DNA of 17,311 nt, from NCBI GenBank assembly GCA_035291025.1, contig DATDTB010000014.1:1-17311 (forward strand). The letters are read 5' to 3'. Source of the DNA: DATDTB01 sp035291025 (GTDB taxonomy: Archaea; Iainarchaeota; Iainarchaeia; JAFGOX01; DATDTB01). The notes beneath the pieces were generated by a model. It was not told where the DNA came from. It saw only the letters and a program-made list of their open reading frames with translations, and did no database searches. Positions 1 to 5,876 of the stretch are shown here, one piece after another (position 1 is the first letter of the stretch; each line of letters opens with the position of its first letter). Position numbers and translations under genes: made by a program.

Positions 1-551
1 TGCGGGTAGCTAAGCAGGTAGGCAAGCGTGTCCATGCGCAAGTTGTAGTTGGAGGCGTACAACCCAAGGCTTTGCTTCATTTGCTTGGCTGCCTGGAGGT
101 TTCTCGCGGACAGGTTGTGGTTAATGTATGGAATAGTTGAAGCGGCTATTCCAATCAACCCGATTGGGTCCACTTCCAGGTGGGTGTGCTTTTCGGTGAC
201 GTCGGCGCGCGCCGCCGCAATGAACAAGTTGTTTTCCTCTTCCGCGTCAATCCATTCAATTACGCCCTGCTTCGACAAATCTCCCCAGTTTATTTCCTTT
301 GACTTCAGCTTGTTCAGGTGCTCCTCTGTCAGCAAGGGCTTTCCCTTTTCCACTATTATGAGCGGCCTAACAACCCTGCCGGCGTCCAAGTTAATGAGTA
401 TTTCGTTCCTTCCCTTGTCGTAAGTCACTGAAACCGTCGCCGGAAGCTCGCCCGAGCGCCTTTTTTGCGTGACGACTTCGACTACTTTTTCGCCGTCCGG
501 GGTCTCTCCTATGAGGTTTCCGTTGATGTAAATTGGAACGTTTTCGCCCAT
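1..551 (-). CDS. rpoB1: RNA polymerase subunit B' (C-terminal half of split Rpo2), 5' part only
   Basis: This is the C-terminal half of the archaeal second-largest RNA polymerase subunit, which forms one wall of the catalytic cleft. Only the first 183 codons are present; the gene runs off the left edge. The ATG at 551 follows an AGGTG ribosome-binding site and lies 17 bases after the rpoB'' stop, so the two halves are cotranscribed. The protein starts MGENVPIYINGN. It contains DAGRVVRPL, the EWIDAEEENN block, HTHLEVDP, IGIAASTIPYINHN, and then LYASNYNLRMDT near the edge, all in the order seen in Rpb2/RpoB'. The stretch normally read as NQSPRNTYQAAMGKQAMG appears here as NLSARNLQAAKQMKQSLG, the same length but with the SPRNTYQ core changed. 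Identity is secure. The missing part should hold the catalytic GxxxxGRDAI and C-terminal clamp regions. Confidence 0.95.
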   Translation of the reverse strand, partial: MGENVPIYINGNLIGETPDGEKVVEVVTQKRRSGELPATVSVTYDKGRNEILINLDAGRVVRPLIIVEKGKPLLTEEHLNKLKSKEINWGDLSKQGVIEWIDAEEENNLFIAAARADVTEKHTHLEVDPIGLIGIAASTIPYINHNLSARNLQAAKQMKQSLGLYASNYNLRMDTLAYLLSYP

Positions 552-568
552 TGAATTTCAACACCTTT

Positions 569-2032
569 TTACCTGATGATTTTTATCCTGCTTTTCTGGA
601 GGGCGTCAAGCACCTGCTCGGGGCTTTCGTCAATTGTTATCTTTGAAAGCGTGCTCATGTTCTTCGTCAAGCCGCATTGTTCGTCGTCCGGCGTTGCCAC
701 GCAGCAAATCCTCCCCCAGTGCGTTCCGTGGAGCTTTCTTGAGTTGATGGGCGCGTGCAATGGCGTCAGCCCGGAGTTTATTTTCTTGAAGTCGATGCCG
801 ACTGAAACGAAGTTCGTGCGGTCCAAGACTCGCGTAACGCCCTTGGTTTGAGAGTTCCAAATGCCCGTGTTTACCGCGCGCGCTATTGTCTGAGTAAGGA
901 CGGCCGGCTGCACCAATGTCTTCAGCCTCAGCTTCCTGCGGCGCGCGATTGTTTTCTCTATGTTTCTCTGGATGTCAGTCACCATTTTCTTCAACGCCTG
1001 GCGGAAGAGCTGTTCCATCATTGGGCCAGTCGTCCGGATGCGCTTGTTGGCGTAGTTGTCCAAGTCGTCCTGCGGCCTCAAGTCGTAGGCGCAGTCAACG
1101 ACTTTTTCAGCCATCCTAATGATTGCGTGCGCCTTGAGTTTCCGGTCGTCGCGCGTGACCCCGATGTTTGGCAAGACGAACTGGTCCAAGACCTCGTTGG
1201 CTCTCCTTAGCTTGTATTCCGAGGGCTGGTTTGGCGCCACGAACTTTCCAATGTACAGGAGCGCCTCTTCTTCGTTTGCAACTTCGCAGTCCTCGAAGTT
1301 GACCAGCAAGTCGTTTTCCACTTCGAGCGTTTGCTTGAATTCCTTCCTCACCTGCTCTTTTTTGAGCCCCAGGGCCATCAACAAGTTGATTAGCTTTATC
1401 CGCCTTATGGTGGGAAACGCAACGCGCAGCATTCCGGCCTTGTCCCTTTCAATCGTGATGCGCGCCCTGAACGCCCCCCTTTGCCCCGTGTAAGTCCCCG
1501 TGGTGTTGGTGTCCTTTTTCCTCACCAAAACCTTTCCCACCGCCGTTTCCTCGCGGTTTCCGACTATTCTCTCGGTTCCGTTTGTTATGAAGTAGCCGCC
1601 GGGGTCCAAGGCGTCCTCCTTTGCCTGCACCAACTGCTCGGACGTGGCGCCCTTCAAGTAGCAAAGGTTTGACTTTACCAAAACAGGGAGGTCTCCGACG
1701 TAAATGTTTTCGCTTTCCGATGGAATGCCGCGGCGCAAGAGAGTCATCTTAATGAACAACGGCGCGGCGTAAGTCCTGCCCCGCAGCCTCGCCTCGAATG
1801 GCAGTATTTTCTTGCGCAACCCGTCAGCCTCGACTATTTCGGGCTTTCCGACCCTTATTTCGCCGAGCTCGATGGAGATGTCGCTGACTTTCGGGTTTAC
1901 GTCCCTGACTTCGTTCACGTAGTCCTGGACTTTTTCCACGAACGAGTTGTATGAGTCAATCTGCTCTTCCGCCAGCTTGTTCGAGTCAAAGAAGGCGTCC
2001 AAAACTGCGTTCCGGTAACTTGCTGAATTCAT
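569..2032 (-). CDS. rpoB2: RNA polymerase subunit B'' (N-terminal half of split Rpo2)
   Basis: This is the N-terminal half of the split archaeal Rpo2 subunit (protrusion, lobe and fork), 487 residues, about the usual size for B''. The family signature GGYFITNGTERIV lies near residues 145-157. RGRTYAAPLFI, DLPVLV and a C-terminal RKLHGTHWGR block follow the normal Rpb2 order. Just after that block the nearly universal CPxETPEGxxxGLxKN motif reads ICCVATPDDEQCGLTKN; the first Glu is Ala and EG is DD. I checked this on the nucleotides (about 650-700) and see no frameshift. The ATG at 2032 is the natural start, with only a weak GGTG upstream. The gene lies 135 bases after rpoH, separated by a cluster of hairpins, and 17 bases before rpoB'. 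The split is the normal archaeal one, not a broken gene. Confidence 0.96.
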   Translation of the reverse strand: MNSASYRNAVLDAFFDSNKLAEEQIDSYNSFVEKVQDYVNEVRDVNPKVSDISIELGEIRVGKPEIVEADGLRKKILPFEARLRGRTYAAPLFIKMTLLRRGIPSESENIYVGDLPVLVKSNLCYLKGATSEQLVQAKEDALDPGGYFITNGTERIVGNREETAVGKVLVRKKDTNTTGTYTGQRGAFRARITIERDKAGMLRVAFPTIRRIKLINLLMALGLKKEQVRKEFKQTLEVENDLLVNFEDCEVANEEEALLYIGKFVAPNQPSEYKLRRANEVLDQFVLPNIGVTRDDRKLKAHAIIRMAEKVVDCAYDLRPQDDLDNYANKRIRTTGPMMEQLFRQALKKMVTDIQRNIEKTIARRRKLRLKTLVQPAVLTQTIARAVNTGIWNSQTKGVTRVLDRTNFVSVGIDFKKINSGLTPLHAPINSRKLHGTHWGRICCVATPDDEQCGLTKNMSTLSKITIDESPEQVLDALQKSRIKIIR

Positions 2033-2058
2033 TTAACGAAAACCCCACACCGACCTGC

Positions 2059-2160
2059 ATTGCGCCCTTTTGGGCGCAGCCCAAGGAACTGGGCCTAAAG
2101 TGGCTCCCCTTTTGCTTGGGGAAAAACCCAACCGGCTGCCAGGCCGTTGGTTTTTCCATT
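2059..2160 (-). promoter_or_regulatory. Cluster of four hairpins between rpoH and rpoB''
   Basis: Four adjacent inverted repeats fill the gap between rpoH and rpoB''. In the direction of transcription they are: an A-tract/T-tract hairpin at 2157-2119, built on AAAAACCAACGGC and GCCGGTTGGGTTTTT with two small bulges; CCCC/GGGG at 2121-2106; GCCCA/TGGGC at 2094-2079; and a perfect 7-bp TGCGCCC/GGGCGCA stem with a four-base loop at 2078-2061. The first looks like an intrinsic terminator, so the set may act as an attenuator, processing site or mRNA stabiliser. The role is inferred; the dyads are seen directly. Confidence 0.5.
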
Positions 2161-2167
2161 CCTGCCT

Positions 2168-2407
2168 TTAAATTACTACTCTGTAGTAAACGCTGCTGTC
2201 CTGCCTGGTTATCTTTATGACGTCGCCGGGCTTTGCCCCGATTATTTTCACTACCGGGTCGCTTTTCAAGACCTTGGGCAGGTTTTGCAGAGAAACAGTG
2301 TACTGCTTTAGCACTTCCTCGGTTTCAGCCTTGCCCAAAACCTCGTGCTTTGGAACCCATGCATGCTCCAAGATTATCTTAGAAAAGTCCTTTGCTTCCT
2401 CAATCAA
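2168..2407 (-). CDS. rpoH: RNA polymerase subunit H (Rpo5)
   Basis: This small archaeal subunit matches the C-terminal domain of eukaryotic RPB5 and forms part of the lower jaw of RNA polymerase. It has 79 residues, as expected for the family. Diagnostic blocks are WVPKHEVL, the Tyr-Thr-Val followed by LQNLPKVLKSDPV, GAKPGDVIKITRQ and the C-terminal YYRVVI. The loop before the last strand is a few residues shorter than the common SPTAGES form. No ATG is in a suitable place. The start chosen is TTG at 2407, with GGGTG about ten bases upstream. The gene begins the rpoH-rpoB''-rpoB' run, and a possible operator and hairpin lie in its leader. Confidence 0.93.
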   Translation of the reverse strand: MIEEAKDFSKIILEHAWVPKHEVLGKAETEEVLKQYTVSLQNLPKVLKSDPVVKIIGAKPGDVIKITRQDSSVYYRVVI

Positions 2408-2430
2408 AAATCGACACCCTGCAACGCTTG

Positions 2431-2476
2431 CCCCAGGGCATTGGGAGATGGAAACCTGGGGTTAATGGCCTTTAAC
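2431..2476 (-). promoter_or_regulatory. Leader hairpin and operator-like dyad upstream of rpoH
   Basis: Two dyads sit side by side before rpoH. A perfect 7-bp inverted repeat CCCCAGG/CCTGGGG (2431-2437 and 2455-2461) could form a hairpin in the rpoH leader about 24 bases before the start. Next to it GTTAATGGCCTTTAAC (2461-2476) is palindromic at 7 of 8 base pairs, like a repressor operator. A weak TATA-like CTATAGAG lies near 2500-2510. The dyads are seen; promoter and operator function is inferred. Confidence 0.35.
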
Positions 2477-2528
2477 GGGGATGCTTCACTTTAGACGCCA
2501 CTCTATAGTAGGAACCCGCACGAAGTCT

Positions 2529-3173
2529 TTAAGAAGATTTCGCTGAATGACTAAATTTCCGGCTTTTTGCTGGTTTTTTGGCTTCAGGCCTTATCGCGCC
2601 GTTCAAGTGAAGCCACGCTGGAATGAGGGATGCGATGATTATCACGGCAACAATTGGCAGCACGTACTCGTCAGCGTTCGGGATGGTCTTTCCAAGGAAG
2701 TACCCCGCCAGCGTCATTCCCACGCCCCACGCCAGCCCTCCAAGCAAGTTGTAGAAAAAGAACTTGTTGTACTCCATGTCGGCGATTCCCGCGACTATTG
2801 GCGTGAACGTCCTGACAACTGGGACAAAGCGCGCCAACGTAATAGCTTTCCCGCCGTGTTTTTTGTAAAACTCCCGCGCCCTCTCCAAGTACTCTTTTTT
2901 GAAGAACCGCGAGTCCTTTTTCTCAAACAATCTTTTCCCGTACTTTTCCCCGAACCAGTAGCCGACGTTGTCTCCTGCGACGGCGGCGACGAAGAAAACC
3001 AGTAACAAGAGCGAAACATCCAAGTACCCCTGCGAGGCCAGGAATCCCGCGGTGAACAACAAAGAATCGCCGGGCAGGAAGAACCCGAAAAACAACCCGG
3101 ATTCCGCGAAAACAATCAAGAACAAGCCCGCATAACCAACGGTCTTGATTAACTCGCTTAGTTCCATTGCCAT
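2529..3173 (-). CDS. DedA family membrane protein
   Basis: This is a DedA/SNARE-associated (VTT) family integral membrane protein of 214 residues. Bacterial members have been linked to membrane potential and to flipping of polyprenyl-phosphate carriers across the membrane. Family hallmarks are the acidic residue E24 in the first re-entrant segment, FFLPGDSLL (31-39), GDNVGYWFGEKYGKRLF (67-83), and HGGKAITLARFVPVVRTFTP (106-125), which includes the paired arginines R115 and R121. Hydrophobic segments follow at about 137-160 and 170-190, then a basic, Ser/Lys-rich tail. ATG at 3173 is used; ATG at 3167 is an alternative. The gene starts 4 bases after the stop of the PAP2 phosphatase gene, so the two are very likely cotranscribed. 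Their pairing suggests joint handling of a lipid carrier. Substrate is unknown. Confidence 0.9.
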   Translation of the reverse strand: MAMELSELIKTVGYAGLFLIVFAESGLFFGFFLPGDSLLFTAGFLASQGYLDVSLLLLVFFVAAVAGDNVGYWFGEKYGKRLFEKKDSRFFKKEYLERAREFYKKHGGKAITLARFVPVVRTFTPIVAGIADMEYNKFFFYNLLGGLAWGVGMTLAGYFLGKTIPNADEYVLPIVAVIIIASLIPAWLHLNGAIRPEAKKPAKSRKFSHSAKSS

Positions 3174-3177
3174 TTTC

Positions 3178-4038
3178 TCACTCCACCTTCTCCGACAAGC
3201 CCCGCAGCGCCATTGGGTAAAACCACGTCACCCACAGCCCCGCAATTATGCCTGCGGCAAACTTCAACGTTGAAGGCAGCGCTGCAACTGCCAGGGTCCA
3301 CGCAGCCAACGCGACCACTCCTGGAACGACTGCCTTTAGCCATGAAGCCTTGGTTTGCTTTAAGTGTTTTGCGTTGTAAAACAGCAGCCCGGCATAGTAG
3401 CCTGAAACGATTCCCGCAGTGTAAGACGCCTCGCTGAAGGCGTTGAGATTGCTCGCGAAGACGAATGCAGAGGCAACAACTAACGCAAGCAACGCAATCC
3501 TTTTCGTGGTGAACTCTGCCCTTGAAAGCCTTTCCTCGAAGCCCTTGAAGACGTTCGTGGCAAGCAATCCTATGGCTAACCCGATAACCGCGCCCCCAAC
3601 CACGTCCTCAAGGAAGTGCGCACCCAGGTAAAGCCTTGAAACTACCACGAGCAACGCAATGACTGCAAGCAAGGCGTCAACTTTTCTCCCAGTGAACAAC
3701 GAGAGAGTGACTCCTTCGGCAACGCTCAAGGCGCTGTGGCCGCTTGGAAAGGAATGGCTTTGCTCGGACTGGATGACTCTCACTAAGTCGCTTGAAGGGC
3801 GTTCGAGCTTGAAGTAGTCCTTCGCGCCGCCGACCACCGCGCCGACCACAACCAGGGTGGTGACGGCGAAAAAGCTCTCGTAACGCTTTCCCGCCCAAAA
3901 CAGCGCGGCAGCGACGAACACCCACGTTATTGGCTCGCCCGCCATCGTTATGAGTGAAAACAACGCGTCAACCGCTTGGGAGTTGCTGGGGTTCAACGCG
4001 CTTTGAACGAAGGCGATGGGTTCGTGCGAGAAGTGCAT
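3178..4038 (-). CDS. PAP2 superfamily membrane phosphatase
   Basis: This integral membrane phosphatase of the type 2 phosphatidic acid phosphatase family has 286 residues. All three catalytic motifs are intact: K73-x6-R80-P81 (KDYFKLERP), PSGH at 98-101, and S134-R135-x5-H141-x3-D145. PSGH holds the general acid and the later His is the nucleophile. About six transmembrane segments surround them, and further hydrophobic segments follow at roughly 180-210 and 235-280, making it longer than minimal PAP2 enzymes. Such enzymes dephosphorylate lipid phosphates or polyprenyl (dolichyl-type) pyrophosphate carriers at the membrane surface. It starts at ATG 4038, 7 bases after the upstream gene's stop, and is followed 4 bases later by the DedA gene, which fits carrier-lipid recycling. 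The exact substrate cannot be told. Confidence 0.9.
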   Translation of the reverse strand: MHFSHEPIAFVQSALNPSNSQAVDALFSLITMAGEPITWVFVAAALFWAGKRYESFFAVTTLVVVGAVVGGAKDYFKLERPSSDLVRVIQSEQSHSFPSGHSALSVAEGVTLSLFTGRKVDALLAVIALLVVVSRLYLGAHFLEDVVGGAVIGLAIGLLATNVFKGFEERLSRAEFTTKRIALLALVVASAFVFASNLNAFSEASYTAGIVSGYYAGLLFYNAKHLKQTKASWLKAVVPGVVALAAWTLAVAALPSTLKFAAGIIAGLWVTWFYPMALRGLSEKVE

Positions 4039-4045
4039 TGGGCTT

Positions 4046-4540
4046 TCACTCTATTTCTTTCGCTTTCCCGCCGGAGTCTTTCTTGCCTGGCTTTATTTTC
4101 TCGACCGCCCAGCTATAGTTGACCCTCAAGTCCAAGGCATTCAATGCCTTCTTGGTGGCGTAAACCTTCACTAATTCCTTCAACGCCTCTTCTTCCTTTT
4201 TCAAGGTCTTGCCGGTCACGCCTTCCGGCTTCACTACGCTTGCGCCTGCAACCATTTCGTTGACTATCTTGTTGGTCGCGCTCGAGTTGATTTCCGCCAA
4301 CGCCCTTGCGACGTCGTCGCTTGACTTTTTCCCCTTCGCGATGACTTGCTCCAAGTGCGCGTCCAACGCCTTCAAGTCCATCACCTTGCGCAGGTTGTCC
4401 TCTACTTTGCGGTCAAACGTTTCGTTCAACCCAGCCAGGAACAACGCGATGTCTATTGGCCTCGTGTTCTTTTCCACAGTGATTTTCTTCACTGCAACCC
4501 AGCCCGAGTAGTTGGCCATGAATTGAATTTGTTCATCCAT
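4046..4540 (-). CDS. Conserved archaeal-type hypothetical protein (possibly DUF2666)
   Basis: This is a 164-residue soluble, charged, mostly helical protein with no signal peptide or membrane segment. It opens MDEQIQFMANYSGWVAVKK, continues with NTRPIDIALFLAGLNETFD, and ends in a lysine-rich tail. The pattern of a GWVAVKK block followed by a DIALFLAGL block reminds me of the archaeal DUF2666 family, but this is from memory and weak. I know no function. The start is well supported: GAGGTG lies 8 bases before ATG 4540. It is the first gene of the run that continues through PAP2, DedA and the RNA polymerase genes, and it is transcribed away from the PAP2-like gene starting at 4642. Confidence 0.75.
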   Translation of the reverse strand: MDEQIQFMANYSGWVAVKKITVEKNTRPIDIALFLAGLNETFDRKVEDNLRKVMDLKALDAHLEQVIAKGKKSSDDVARALAEINSSATNKIVNEMVAGASVVKPEGVTGKTLKKEEEALKELVKVYATKKALNALDLRVNYSWAVEKIKPGKKDSGGKAKEIE

Positions 4541-4610
4541 TCAAGAAACACCTCAAAACAACGGAAAAGCAGTCGCTTTCCCACCCCCAAGAAACCCTTA
4601 ATGCGGATTC

Positions 4611-4618
4611 TTTTTTAA
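4611..4618 (+). promoter_or_regulatory. TATA box for the 4642 operon (leaderless start)
   Basis: TTTTTTAA lies 24-31 bases before ATG 4642, the spacing expected if transcription starts at or next to the start codon. No ribosome-binding site precedes this ATG, which also points to a leaderless transcript. The same 100-base gap must hold the divergent promoter for the minus-strand gene starting at 4540. Confidence 0.5.
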
Positions 4619-4641
4619 TCCATTGCAATTTATTAAGCCTC

Positions 4642-5250
4642 ATGTCCTCCCAGAAACGACGCCATCATTCAAGCATTGCGGGCGTGGTCACTAACGTGTT
4701 CAGCCCGCCCTTCGTGTCCCTGTTCACGTTCGCCCTGGCGTTCTTTATTGAAAATTCCTGGAACCCCGCCGTTGTATTGATTTCCGCTTTCTGCACCACT
4801 CTTTTCCCACTGGCGTACTTGGCTCACTCCTTCAAGAAAGGGAAAATAGGAGACTTGCACGTCACCGAGCGACGCGAGCGGATAGAGCCCATTGCCCTCA
4901 CGACTGTGGGAGCGCTCGCAGGGTTTTTCGCCCTCTCTTTTTTGGACGCGCCGTTGAGCGTGAAGACCTTGATGTTCTTGTACTTCTCCAACTCCGCCCT
5001 TCTCTTGGCGATAACGATTTTTTGGAAGATTAGCCTGCACACTTACAGCATCACCGCGTCTGCCACCTCGACCTCGTACTTGTTCGGGTTTGCCGGAACG
5101 CCTTTTTACGCCGTGCTCCTTGGAGTGATTTGGGCGCGGCTCACCTTGAAGGCGCACACTTGGATGCAAGTCCTTACGGGCGCGGTCTTCGGGTTCGCGT
5201 TCACGAGCCTCCAAATAGCGTGGCTCTTGCCAATGGTCGGGCTCCTTTAG
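4642..5250 (+). CDS. PAP2-like membrane protein with altered catalytic motifs
   Basis: This 202-residue polytopic membrane protein has about six hydrophobic segments after a short basic N-terminus. It looks like a divergent branch of the PAP2 superfamily. RRERIEP (77-83) sits where the Arg-Pro motif belongs, SLHTYSITAS (131-140) where PSGH belongs, and ARLTLKAHTWMQVLTG (165-180) matches SRx5Hx3D with Gln176 replacing Asp. The arginine and both histidines survive. This pattern (RRER, KxSxH, ARxxLxAHTxxQV) recurs in a PAP2-related family that I cannot name with certainty. It might be a phosphatase with changed specificity or a transport-type relative. It heads a plus-strand run with the CYTH gene 30 bases downstream and lies opposite the operon carrying the canonical PAP2 gene. 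Confidence 0.75.
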   Translation: MSSQKRRHHSSIAGVVTNVFSPPFVSLFTFALAFFIENSWNPAVVLISAFCTTLFPLAYLAHSFKKGKIGDLHVTERRERIEPIALTTVGALAGFFALSFLDAPLSVKTLMFLYFSNSALLLAITIFWKISLHTYSITASATSTSYLFGFAGTPFYAVLLGVIWARLTLKAHTWMQVLTGAVFGFAFTSLQIAWLLPMVGLL

Positions 5251-5280
5251 TTTTTTCAACCCTTTCCCAATTACTTCGTT

Positions 5281-5859
5281 ATGGCCCACGAAAACATTGA
5301 AGTCGAGATAAAGATTCCATTGCCTCCTGGAGAGTTTTCCCGAGTGCGCAAGGAACTAGAACGCACTTCAGAGTTGAAGCGTTCCTCAAGCGAAGTTGAC
5401 ACTTACTTCGTTCCAGCCCACAGGGACTTCCTGAAGAATGAGTACCCGTCGGAGTGGCTCCGCTTGGGGATCCGCGGCGGCAAGGCGATATTGAACTACA
5501 AGCACTGGCGCCCAGACAACGCCGAAACCAAGACGCACTGCGATGAATTCGAAACCGTGGTTGGAAGCCAAGAAACCCTGCGAAAAATACTCCGAGCTCT
5601 GGACTTCAGGGAACTTGTCACGGTCGAAAAGGAGCGCGTCGTGTTCGTCCACGGGGACTCTTTCGAGGTGGCGTTGGACGACGTGAAGGGCTTGGGGTGC
5701 TTCATTGAAATCGAGGCTTTAAAAGACCTTGGAGGAGTTACTGCTACGAGGGAAAAGTTGTTCGAGTTTGCCGCGGGCCTTGGAATCGACGCCGCGCGGG
5801 AACTGGAGGACAAGCGCGGCTACCCGTACCAGTTAATGAAAAAGAAGGGCCTGCTTTAG
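5281..5859 (+). CDS. CYTH domain protein (class IV adenylate cyclase / triphosphatase type)
   Basis: This 192-residue CYTH-fold enzyme should act on a triphosphate substrate inside an eight-stranded tunnel with divalent metal. The N-terminal ExExK signature is present at E7-E9-K11. Other expected tunnel residues follow: R61 and R65 in WLRLGIR, K74, the DEFET block, K117 and R119 (KERV), D133, and the FIEIE strand at 141-145. The end, RGYPYQLM, resembles the closing SYxxLL of archaeal CyaB homologues. Known members are class IV adenylate cyclases (CyaB), thiamine triphosphatases and inorganic triphosphatases. Archaeal copies are often labelled CyaB, but cyclase activity cannot be assumed. It starts at ATG 5281, 30 bases after the PAP2-like gene and 17 bases before proS. 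Confidence 0.88.
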   Translation: MAHENIEVEIKIPLPPGEFSRVRKELERTSELKRSSSEVDTYFVPAHRDFLKNEYPSEWLRLGIRGGKAILNYKHWRPDNAETKTHCDEFETVVGSQETLRKILRALDFRELVTVEKERVVFVHGDSFEVALDDVKGLGCFIEIEALKDLGGVTATREKLFEFAAGLGIDAARELEDKRGYPYQLMKKKGLL

Positions 5860-5876
5860 TTTCTAAGTGGTTACTC

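Noticed and set aside
551..569. Possible frameshift splitting one rpoB gene
   Set aside because: The break falls where archaeal B'' and B' are normally separate, each half has its own stop or start, and B' has its own ribosome-binding site.
4669..5289. 206-codon minus-strand open frame
   Set aside because: It is antisense to the PAP2-like membrane gene, highly charged with no family resemblance, and is explained by that gene's codon pattern.
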